Of a stretch of 64,000 bases of DNA, positions 33,530 to 42,349 are shown piece by piece; within the stretch, counting starts at the first letter, position 1, and every line of letters begins with the position of its first letter. Location: the NCBI RefSeq assembly GCF_947172395.1, contig NC_069093.1:4065561-4129560 (forward strand), in the 5' to 3' direction. The position numbers and the translations under genes are program-made. Under the pieces are notes generated by a model, which was given only the letters and a program-made list of their open reading frames with translations, was not told the DNA's origin and searched no databases. This DNA comes from Bicyclus anynana. Taxonomy: Eukaryota > Arthropoda > Insecta > Lepidoptera > Nymphalidae.

Positions 33530-34250
33530 GTCAGTCAATTTATTGCTTACATTATTGCTGGTGGACATAATTGTGTGAAGTTAATGGGCGTAAAGTAGTT
33601 TTGCCCTATATGTTACAGTAATTGGATTGGATTGTATTTAGAACCAGGCAATGTGGATGACAGTTTAAAAGCTAGTAGAGCTTTATATTTGTTAGTGTTA
33701 ATGCTTTAAGCTGTACAATGGTGCTGTAATTGTAGTTTTATAGCGGTAATAGCTTTTAAAATATAATTATTTAAACATACTTTAAAGTACTTTACTATTA
33801 CGTATGTTTTAGTTTTTTGTGCCTACTATTTTATTATATTATTTCCCAAGTTTTATCAACCTATAGCCGTTAAATATTTATTTTTAGATTATTAACTGTA
33901 ATTTGCATAGACTGATTATTATTTTGAAACTGTTGCCTATTTGACAGTAAAAGTTTCACCAAAATCAATTCAGCGTTCTTTTTATAGTAAATATACATTG
34001 TCGCTGTATTTCAGGAGCTCCAATATTCGGTTTTTAGTCAAGAGGTTCGATTACCGGTCAAGTCAAAAATGTATGCTTTAATTTTTCATGTGAAACATGT
34101 TAGAGCGACAAATTAATGTTTGCTTCTCTGTCAGGATCATCATCTTCATCAATCATCATCAATTATTCATCAATAATCTTCAATCAATCGTATGTTTTTA
34201 AGTTATTTGTTGCAAATTCAGCTTTAAAACTGAGGAATACCGTTTCAATT
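33530..34250. other. Start of intron 1, no repeat recognised
   Basis: AT-rich intronic DNA without matches to the other repeats in the window. A CATCATCATCAATCATCATC run is at about 34138-34160. Confidence 0.4.
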
Positions 34251-34309
34251 GAATCAGTCGCAATTACAAAGCGATCATTGAGACTGAGTTGAACAATAAG
34301 CCCTTGTAG

Positions 34310-35200
34310 TTGTTGTCGGATATGATTGCAAATGTACAACAATTATTTGCATTGCAATCATTGCAATTGTGTTCAAAATAATTGCGAGTGTCAAAAGTGT
34401 AGATATTTGAAATATAGTCCATTTCATGAAAGAAGTCCCCCAGACGCGGCGCTAATGTCTTATTGACGCTCATTGTCATTTGGTAAAGTCGGTCTTATTG
34501 TTATTTGTGTAAGGCGCTGTCAATTTTAGTTCGAGTTTTAGCCGTGGGACTTTTTTCATGAAAAGGACTTTACCAGTAATCCAGCGGTCCTAAATGTGCC
34601 GACTACACAATAACCCCCGTTTGGTTCAGGGTTATTTAAATCGACTTTACTACATTTTATTCTAAAATATTATTATTATATTTTATTCTAAAATATTATT
34701 TTATTTTATTCTAAAATATTATTATATTTTGATAGCTTAATATTCGACTATGCCTGTACCTACGTTGCAATCGTCTTCAAGATTGTAATAGCGACTGCAA
34801 CATACAACAACCACCTACTAGTGCCAGTGTGTTTAAAATGATTGCGACTTTGATGCATTTGATTGCAATAGTTTTGACATTGGATTGCACAGTAATTTTT
34901 ACGTCAGACTTTGCCTACATTAGAATCGTTTTCAAAATTATTATAGCGACGGCACTACATTGCAACTATTAGGTGTAGTAGTGGTAGTAATCGTTACTTA
35001 GTCTTAAATGTACAAACATTATTTAGTTTTCAAAATTATGATAGCATCTGCACTACAACTTTCGGTTAGAGCGATGTTTATAATGATTGCGACTGTTATG
35101 CATTTGATTGCAACTAGTAGTAGTAGTAATTAAAATCGGTTTCAAAATTTTGATAGCGACTGCACTACATAACAACCCCCGGTTAGTACGTGAGTGAACA
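34310..35200. repeat. Degenerate repeat array around ATTGCAATC words
   Basis: The order TTTTCAAAATTRTGATAGCGACTGCACTACA, then GTTTAAAATGATTGCGACT, then TGATGCATTTGATTGCAA recurs at about 34768-34870, 34922-34980, 35018-35120 and 35135-35190 with substitutions. Earlier words (34320-34400) share GATTGCAA. It looks like an old, diverged tandem array, interrupted and non-coding. Confidence 0.5.
34655..34730. repeat. Tandem repeat, three AT-rich units
   Basis: TTTTATTCTAAAATATTATT with a short AT spacer occurs three times in a row, with spacer lengths that differ by a few bases. Confidence 0.8.
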
Positions 35201-35485
35201 ACAGAGTAGCGTGTAATGGCCCCTGTATAATGTATCTTATTCCGGACACGGGCCTGTGTTAAGGGGAAAGAACTCGTTAATGGCAGCCATGTTTACAGGT
35301 AAATAAAGACTTTTTGCTTACAAACATTTTATTTATGTTATAAAAGAGGGTTAGAGTAAACTCCTTAATAATGAGGGCTCATGAAAGGCTCAGTCACTTA
35401 GCGTCGAGCTGAGCTTTTGACGATCGGCGCAATTGGATTGTGGACTCCTACAGACAGGCCCTGGGTTTGATTTGAATGAAAGAAA

Positions 35486-35640
35486 ATTCAAATTCAAAAT
35501 TCATTTATTTAAATTAGGTTTAGTTTATTATCACTTTTGATATGTCAAGTTATGTCAAGTTTTAATGGTGGTTAGTAAAGTCGAAAGCCGGCTCTAAACG
35601 CGCCTTGGTACGAGAAGAGCCCAAACACAGTCAAGGTATA
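35486..35640 (-). mobile_element. LINE 3' end (CR1/Jockey-like), reversed
   Basis: The plus strand shows AAATTCAAATTCAAAATTCA then TTTATCACTTTTGATATG and CGCGCCTTGGTACGAGAAGA. The same layout is at 41065-41250. On the minus strand this is the family's 3' UTR with a short TTTGAATTT tail. Confidence 0.6.
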
Positions 35641-35653
35641 TTTTTTGGAGTTT

Positions 35654-35835
35654 ACTCCTTAAGAATCGATTTTTTATATATAAGGCGCCCGGTATGAGAA
35701 AAATCCGAGGGGTAAAACCAACTGAACTAACGAAAAAGTGTCACGTTTTTGGTGCGCACCTTTAGTGCGCAACTTTCTAATTTAGCTGTGAGTGTATTGA
35801 GACGTACATAGGGTATGCTGTATAGGCGACTATAC
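35654..35835 (+). mobile_element. MITE-H copy, partial
   Basis: Starts with GGAGTTTACTCCTTAAGAAT and CGATTTTTTATATA, then GGTATGAG, TGGTGCGCACCTTTAGTGCG and GAGACGTACATAGGGTATGC. The right-hand inverted end is not seen. Compare the copies at 36244-36466 and 54238-54755. Confidence 0.6.
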
Positions 35836-35974
35836 CTATATACTATATGTTATTGGGCTTGTTTGTTTAATGATTATATCATTGTAAGAGTAAAATATAT
35901 AATGTGAAGTATATTATAAAGTCTATTAGTTATTTTACAATTCTATACATTTAGTCTTCTTTAACATAAGTATT

Positions 35975-36242
35975 ACTAAAGCCCTACTCGATGTGCACTG
36001 TTTACCAACAAAAAAAAGTGTGTATGTTAAAAAAAACAAAAAGTTAGCCCGAAGCACGTCTCAATACTCGCGCCTTATAAGTGAAAGGTGCGCAACCGAG
36101 GTGCAGCAGGCCGCGGCGTGCGCACCCGCCTAAAGCGTGCACATGGGTGCGATGTGCAAGTTGTTGGCGGCACAGCGCACGGTGAAAGGTGCGCAGAATA
36201 GGTTGCGCACAAAAAACGTAACGCATGTCATTTCATAACTTA
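35975..36242 (+). repeat. Repeat E, long copy
   Basis: Bounded by CTAAAGCCCTACTCGATGTG CACTGTTTACCAACAAA on the left and ACGCATGTCATTTCATAAC on the right, the same two boxes as at 22385-22463. The interior holds the left arm of the large inverted repeat described next. Confidence 0.5.
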
Positions 36243-36432
36243 TTGGAGTTTACTCCTTAACAATCGATTTTTCATTTATACCCCTCGGTACGTTTTTTGT
36301 GCGCAACCTATTCTGCGCACCTTTCACCGTACGTAGCCGCCATAGCGTGCACATGCCTAGCGCGTCCGCACGCACGTGCACGCTGTTGGCGGGCGCGCAC
36401 GCAGCGCTGCACCTCGGTTGCGCATCTTTCAC
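36081..36432. repeat. CpG-rich inverted repeat, arms about 140 bp
   Basis: The left arm (36081-36220) and right arm (36289-36432) are reverse complements, best at their outer 27 bp (GTGAAAGGTGCGCAACCGAG...) and inner 42 bp (ACGGTGAAAGGTGCGCAGAA...). The middle parts have diverged. A 68-bp AT-rich spacer includes a MITE-H end. ORFs of 60 and 83 residues on the two strands are mirror images of this structure and are not taken as genes. Confidence 0.85.
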
Positions 36433-36466
36433 TTTTCAGGCGTTGCTATTGAAAAGAGTAAACTCC
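36244..36466 (+). mobile_element. MITE-H copy with inverted ends
   Basis: Inverted GGAGTTTACTC (36244-36254) and GAGTAAACTCC (36456-36466) bound a CpG-rich core. The sequence after the right end (ATTCGTGCGTCGGAGCTGAC) is also shared with the 54 kb copy, so the true end of the element may lie further out. Confidence 0.6.
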
Positions 36467-36499
36467 ATTCGTGCGTCGGAGCTGACACACTTTTTTGTT

Positions 36500-37360
36500 T
36501 ACCATCATTTTATAAAGTTATCTAGAATTAAGTACATAATTGTATATTGAAATCGTCAGGGATCACAGCTCAGCATTAATGCAATGTTTTGTAAAAAAAT
36601 AAAATAAAATTCCTGGCGCCGATATTTAGGTAAAACCAGGGCGACGTCAAAGTCATAGTTACAAGGAATTAACGCACTTAAAAATAAAACTTGTCAAAAA
36701 TTACAATAATATGGAAATTTTGCAGCTTGGGTTAATTTAAATTTTTTTTTGGTTCAAGTCTCGTTTCGTTCTATCAACGAAAGAGTAATGGCGAGTCCAA
36801 ACATAGCGCGGATATGGTGAGCGGCACGCCGCGCGCGATTGCTACGCTATGTTAGAACACGCCTTTGATTGAAGATTGCTACGCTGGAGCTGTGTGTGGA
36901 CGATCGCCGCGCACGAATGTTTCTGGGGCTTTAGCCATGAGGCAGCATTTTTAAATTTTCGAAGCGTTAGATTTTGTAGAATCGACGTGCCACATGGCTA
37001 CAGGCCCTGGGATGTCTATATTAGTCGCGCGGCAGGGTTGTCTCGCGATTGCCGCTTGTTGCTGCCATGCTATGTTTGGACACGACTTAATATTTTCGAT
37101 TTTGCCGCTATTGGTTGACAATATTATTATGTCTTTCTTTATGTCGTTGTCGCATGATAGATCACTAAGCCTTCAGTTATGATGACGCGTAGAAACTACC
37201 AGAGGTATGAGAAAATTAAACTCTTACAAATAACAGCCCACTTAACATCAGGTGAGATCAAGTCAAGAGCTAACTTGACATTGAATAAAAAAAAGCTCGG
37301 AGTATCGATCCAATCAGATATGGACCAAAGTTATCGACATGGCTCCATTAGTAGTACTAC
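36500..37360. other. No gene recognised
   Basis: Moderate GC at 36790-37080 with overlapping open frames of 80 and 62 residues. Neither shows a family motif. The GATTGCTACGCT/GCTACGCTATG words at 36838-36885 form a short local repeat. Confidence 0.4.
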
Positions 37361-37364
37361 TGAA

Positions 37365-37605
37365 GTCTTATACTTCGAAGAAAATAGCAAATGGTCGTTG
37401 GGGTTCCATTCCACGATGCTGGACCCCGCACTGGATTCAGCGTAGCGTTGGCCGACCTCCCATTAATGGAAAGGCAACCCCGCATTGGAAAGCTCGCTGA
37501 TGGATTACATTCTATTGGGTATATCAATAAACACCAAGTGGACTGCGCGCCTCTCGAGATATGTTTGGAAGTCCATTCAGAAAGTCAATGTTTATCCATC
37601 GCCTG
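37365..37605 (+). pseudogene. LINE C-terminal fragment, RTE-like
   Basis: The mixed frames contain CGTTGGCCGACCTCCCATT, which would code for a VGRPP-like box as in the RTE C-terminus, and later GGAAGTCCATTCAGAAAG. The frame is broken and the family assignment is weak. Confidence 0.35.
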
Positions 37606-37667
37606 TTGAGAAAGTGAGAAACACATTTACTAGTTATGGATAAGTATATCCTTACCTTACCTTATCA

Positions 37668-37938
37668 ACTGATAGACGTCCACTACTGGACATAAGCCTC
37701 TTGTATGGGCCTTCAAGCACAACGGTCTCGAGCCGCCAGCATCCAGCGACTCCCTGCAAACCGTTTGATATCCACGCTCCACCTAGTGAGGGGTCGACCA
37801 ACACTGCGCTTTCCGGTGCGGAGTCACCATTCCAGCACCTTGGGACCCCAACGTCCATCGGCTTCTTGAATTATGTGGCCTGCCCATTGCCACTTCAGCT
37901 TCGCGACTCGCTGAGCTATGTCAGTGACTCGTTCCTCT
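37668..37938 (-). pseudogene. RTE-clade LINE 3' fragment
   Basis: On the minus strand, out of frame in parts: AQRVAKLKWQWAGHI, then RRWGPKVLEW-like, DPSLGGAWISNGLQG and WRLETVVLEG. It is the same C-terminal region and 3' end as at 60658-61077, truncated at the 5' side. Confidence 0.8.
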
Positions 37939-38529
37939 GGGGATAAGTACATAGATTTAGGGAAATAGTGTTTATAACTATTGTTATGCACATAATGAGT
38001 TATTGCATTATTAGGGAACACTTGTGTGTGACTAAAAGTCTGACAGCTTGCGCACGCGCATTCGACTATTTATAGTCATTTGTATTGAATATAAGTGAAT
38101 ACAGTCACTGCTAATTTTCATTTTGATGGTACGGTTTTGGGGTTTCAGCTGATAAAAGAAAACTATGAGAACAAAATCCTAATTTACCTAGTTGTCTATG
38201 ATATTAGATCGTTATAAAACAGCAAACTTAACTAGCAGCAATTTATTTTGAGATAACAAAAATTTAGTGGATTTTTCTATAAACTTTTTTGATTTAACGC
38301 AAACCTTGAACTTTTCTGTATGATATGCTAAAGTTCTGGTGGTCAAAGCAATAAATTTGTCAGTTTTGCGTTAATCTGTCAAACTTGTATCGAGTTGTCA
38401 AATCTCGGTGCACGGTCGCTCATATAAAATGACTGATTGGCGCTCACGTAGAAGTGGCGTTTGCCTTGACAATACACTCTCTAGGGTCTATCTAGATTGT
38501 ATTAACCTGGAACGTCAACAGACACTCAA

Positions 38530-38600
38530 ATTTGAATTCATTTATTTCAAGTAACCATTAGACTATCACTTTTGCAAAGTCTGTCAATGAGTAAGTAGTG
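38530..38600 (-). mobile_element. LINE 3' end, short fragment
   Basis: CAAATTTGAATTCATTTATT then AGACTATCACTTTTGCAAAG. Same as the outer part of 41065-41250. Confidence 0.5.
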
Positions 38601-38820
38601 TTCCTCGAAAACGGGTAATGTTATTTATGTTCTTGTGGAAGGGAGGTATCAGTGTTGGTATAATTAAGAAGGTATTTGATGACTTGAGCTCAGTTGTTTG
38701 TTAGGCAGCGTGGACACCGTCACGCTGCCAGTCGCGTTAGTGATTTTGTGTAATAATGTTTTGTGTTGATAAATATTTTTAGTGTGGCCTTGGAGAACAT
38801 GTCGAAAGAAAATTTGCATT
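38600..38820 (+). repeat. Duplicated module M, copy 1 (hairpin plus ATG)
   Basis: Shares with 50571-50800 the order GTTCCTCGA, GGTATCAGT, GTATTTGATGACTTGAG, TCAGTTGTTTGTTAGGCAGC, a hairpin GGCAGCGTG...CACGCTGCC, GCGTTAGTGATTTTGTG, AGGAGAAYATGTCG and TTTGCATTTT. The conserved ATG is at 38799. It could be the 5' end of a transposon or retrogene family; no longer ORF follows. Confidence 0.7.
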
Positions 38821-38824
38821 TTAC

Positions 38825-38950
38825 AGTAATATTATAAATATTTGTGTTTCTGTGCGTGGGTATGTATGTTCGTTACTCCTTGACGCCGCAACTACGGAAA
38901 TGATGCGGTTGAATTTTTTTAACGGAGATAGCTTAGGTCAATTCCTGGAC
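38825..38950 (+). mobile_element. Helitron-like 5' fragment
   Basis: CAGTAATATTATAAATATTT and TGACGCCGCAACTACGGAAA in family order. It lacks the 3' half. Confidence 0.55.
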
Positions 38951-38999
38951 ATATTTTAAAGATTTTATTTTAATCACAAGTCACATTTTTTTCTGATCA

Positions 39000-39480
39000 A
39001 ACATTTTTGTTGAATTGTGTAACTAATAAAAAATATGCAAAACTTCTTCATGATAATCGTGGTTGCACAATTTAGGCACAACTTTTGTTAATAGGGCACG
39101 TGAAATACAGGCCAAACGGGCGTTTTGAACTTTTTAATTTGTCATAAAAGTTGACCTTACTCTCGCTTACATTAAGTAGTTAGTTGTAATTTATATATAT
39201 TATGTATATTGTAAAAGCCAGAAATACCAAATTCCTAGGTTTTCTAGTAATTTGTATTATGTCTTGGTTATGTCTTGTTCTCTATGGTTCAACCAGTATA
39301 TATTGGTACTTCTAAATGTCAGGATTTAACAATACAGAAATATTTATTTTTCATATTACTATCAAACGATTAACTAATTTTAAAATCTTCAAAAGTTGGG
39401 AATTTAAAAAATCTCAGGATATAATTTATGAGACTAGGTCTTAGTTACCTACATTGTAAAAACTTGGCTTTTAATTATTT
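39000..39480. other. No gene or repeat recognised
   Basis: AT-rich intronic DNA without recurrent motifs. Confidence 0.4.
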
Positions 39481-39485
39481 ATTCT

Positions 39486-39765
39486 GACGGCCTCCGCGGC
39501 GCAGTGGTATGCGCCCGGCTGGGCCGATTGAGATTTTCTTGATTGATCCAGGACTGACTGGTGGGAGGCTTCGGCCGTGTCTAGTTACCACCCTACCGGC
39601 AAAGGCGTACCGCCAAGCGATTTAGGGTTCCGGTACAATGTCGTGTAGAAACCGAAAGGGGTCTGAATTTTCAACCTCCTAACAAGTTAGCCAGCTTCCA
39701 TCTTTGATTGCATCATCACTTACCATCATGTGAGAATGTAGTCAATGACTAACTTGTAAAAAAAA
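39486..39765 (+). repeat. SINE-A copy, near full length
   Basis: Head GACGGCCTCCGCGGCGCAGT, deletion over the B box (TATGCGCCCGGCTGGGCC), then the complete body and A-rich tail. Confidence 0.9.
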
Positions 39766-39769
39766 ATTT

Positions 39770-40525
39770 TCATCATTATCATCCTTTTTCATTGCCTATT
39801 ACATAAAGCCAAGCCTCCTTAAGCCGCACGAGAGCTTTTTTTACCGTCCTTTAAAAAAACTATCGTGCGAATGGAGGCTAAACAAGAGTGAATTTAGAGC
39901 GTAGACTCACCACGGTTTGCGGGTTTAACAAAAAGTAAACAATAAAATAATCCGTCATACATTTGTCACAATGTTGCAAAATAAAGGGTTTTACAGGGTA
40001 ACATCAAACGGGGACATCTAAAACTTTTTAATCCTTCATAAAAGTTATATAGTTTGTAAAATTTCATCCATTAACTAAAATATAAATGAAGTCCGAAATA
40101 CGTGAGCGGGCAGTCGAGTGACGGGTAATGGCCGACATACATTATTCGGGACACGGATGTCTTTCGGGATACGGGGAATCTTGCGACTATATTTATAAGG
40201 TAAATAGAAACGGGAAATGCTGTTTTGTCGAATTTCGATAGAAAATAGACAGAAATGTGTTTATTGTAGGACAATTGAATTTATCTGGGAAATATATTTG
40301 ACATTGACAACATGTTCCAGTATACATAAAGAGTTTTTTAAAGCTGCATATTTAGCTTTGAAAATTGAACAAGCAAGAATATGATTGAGTTCATTTTCAA
40401 ATTCTTGAAAAATACAACACGGAGAAAAGTATATTTCTGAAATCAATATTTATATTATATTATAGTATTTTCATTTATAAACATCACTTTTTTAATTATT
40501 ATTATATTATTATACAATATTATAC
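39770..40525. other. No gene or repeat recognised
   Basis: AT-rich. CATCATTATCATCC at 39770 may be a short tail. Two small minus-strand frames have no support. Confidence 0.4.
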
Positions 40526-40529
40526 AAGA

Positions 40530-40715
40530 TGCGCGACTTCATCAGCGGTTAAATAAGTTTTTAACAAATCTTGCGGGAATCACGGATTTTCCGGGACTAA
40601 AATGTACCTACCAAGGTATAATCTATATCCATTTCAAATGTTAGCCAAATTCAGTGGTTTTTGTATAAAAGAGTAACATAAAAACATACGTAACAAACAA
40701 ATATTAGAGAAACTT
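40530..40715 (-). mobile_element. Helitron-like fragment
   Basis: TGCGCGACTTCATCAGCGG, ATCTTGCGGGAATCACGGAT, TTTCCGGGACTAAAATGTAC and TTTCAAATGTTAGCCAAATT match the family on the minus strand. The outer ends are worn. Confidence 0.6.
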
Positions 40716-41064
40716 CAAAGAATATTAACTCTTTACCTTTTAATATTTTATAGTGCTAATTTATAGATATCGTTCTATAAAACATTTATAATGTTGTAAA
40801 AACTGAGTACAAGTTTATGTTTTTTTTTAATTTTTAGGTCATTATTTCTGGAAAATGTAACACAGCTAATAATAACTAATGAACAAAGCACACACGAAAC
40901 AAATAGGCGTGGAGCCGCGCCCCTCGTAAATTAATTAAAATCGTGACAATCGCGAATTTAGCCCTTTTTACGACAAAGTTGACAGAATGCATAAAACAGT
41001 TTTTACGACAGGGCTCAATAGACGAAGAGTCAGTGACAGCCAGACCTTCGTCATTTTATAAAAT

Positions 41065-41250
41065 TCAAATTTAATTTATTTCAATTAGGCTTAGTTTACA
41101 AGCACTTTTGAAAGGTCAGGTATATGTCAAAATTTAATTTAATCAAATGGTGGTAATAATAGACGAAAACTTAAAATTAAAGTTACGAGGGTTCCAAACG
41201 CGCCTTGGTCCGAGAATAGCCCACAACAAACTCAGCCAAAGGTTATTTAT
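41065..41250 (-). mobile_element. LINE 3' end (CR1/Jockey-like), reversed
   Basis: AAATTCAAATTTAATTTATT, TAGTTTACAAGCACTTTTGA and CGCGCCTTGGTCCGAGAATA. It matches 35486-35640 and is the antisense of the tail at 14570-14697. Confidence 0.6.
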
Positions 41251-41439
41251 TTTTTTTTAATGAAAGATTCAGATGAAAATATAAAATAAAAAAACGTGTG
41301 CGTCTCGGGACACTCGACAGAAGTGATAACTTAAACCGTATCTATGGAAAAAAGGGAGGTCAGACAGTGTAGCGCCGTAACGCGTTACGTTACGAAGCCG
41401 TTTACCCTCCCATAAGAAATCTGTTCAAAAATTACACTT

Positions 41440-41600
41440 TATACTTAGACAGTTGAAGATTTGTATCTTTGAAACCTGGTATCTTCCAAACCCACCAAAG
41501 ACCCTCCATGGTTGGCAACCGTACTTACCTATGGTTGCATGACATGATAAACTTTTAGCTTTTATACAATGGCAAAGGTCTGGGATTCACTGGCTCTTAG
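41440..41600 (+). repeat. Dispersed repeat I, copy 2
   Basis: Same motif order as 6905-7110 (AAACCTGGTATCTTCCAAAC, CTTACCTATGGTTGCAT, AACTTTTAGCTTTTAT, GGTCTGGGATTCACTGGCTC). Confidence 0.5.
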
Positions 41601-41741
41601 TGTATAAATTATTGCGGTTGATTTCATTTCCTCCAACAGTTTCCCGGGACGAGGAAATGACACAGATATATAATTTATTCGTGTGGATTTCCGTTTGTAC
41701 GAAAAAACTTTGAGATAAAGCAGATAATGTCGCCAAAGAGC

Positions 41742-41766
41742 ATACCAATATCAGGAATATTGGTAT
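41742..41766. other. Hairpin, 10-bp stem
   Basis: ATACCAATAT (41742-41751), loop CAGGA, ATATTGGTAT (41757-41766); a perfect stem 30 bases before a stronger one. Confidence 0.85.
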
Positions 41767-41796
41767 ACTTTTAAAAAGATGTTTACCTTCCAAATT

Positions 41797-41848
41797 GTCG
41801 GAAAAGACAATAGGAAAGAGCGGCCTCTTTGCTATTGTCTTTTCCGAC
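41797..41848. other. Long hairpin, 16-bp perfect outer stem
   Basis: GTCGGAAAAGACAATA (41797-41812) pairs with TATTGTCTTTTCCGAC (41833-41848). The inner AAAGAG/CTCTTT continues the stem past one mismatch with a CGGC loop. A SINE-D end starts immediately to the right. Confidence 0.9.
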
Positions 41849-41849
41849 A

Positions 41850-41915
41850 CCGGGACCGAACCACCACCTCTTGGTGATGAGTCGGGCTTCTTTATTGTTG
41901 AGCTATTGAGGTTTC
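41850..41915 (-). repeat. SINE-D head fragment
   Basis: Minus strand: CCTCAATAGCTCAACAATAA, the anticodon-like region, then CACCAAGAGGTGGTGGTTCG (B box) and GTCCCGG. The best-preserved B box of this family in the window. Confidence 0.65.
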
Positions 41916-42284
41916 AATATTAGGATTTGATATTAACTTTCTATCTCTGTTTCTATACACATTACCTTATATTTTCTAATCCAACTAAAAAGCTAGGAAG
42001 TCTTTATAAAGCAACACATACAAATACGGTAGATTTTTCTTTATATACAAACTTTTCGCACAGCTGCACTAAAAAAACCGTCAAAATTGAAGTAGTTTTC
42101 ATACATTTCATAGAAATACACAGAAATCCGGTGTAAGTAAACTAGCATTAAGCTAAAAACAACTTTCTTTTCGTCGACTCGAATTATGGTGCTACGCCCC
42201 GCTGCGTCGCGTCAATAATTTGTGCACGCCTTTAGCTGAGACGAATAAGGGCTAAAGCAGGCTTGCGACGGTTTACTAGCTTTT

Positions 42285-42316
42285 TATTTGTCCGCGTGGT
42301 TCCCGTTCCCGTAGGA

Positions 42317-42319
<3 letters not shown>
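42285..42319 (-). mobile_element. Helitron-like element, left piece of interrupted copy
   Basis: GTCCGCGTGGTTCCCGTTCC and CGTAGGAATA is the 3' part (minus strand) of the copy that continues at 44325. The last ten bases are duplicated at 44325-44334. Confidence 0.75.

Positions 42320-42349
<30 letters not shown>

Noticed and set aside
36044..36550. Open frames of 60, 60 and 83 residues
   Set aside because: They follow from the low stop-codon density of the CpG-rich inverted repeat and mirror each other across its two arms.
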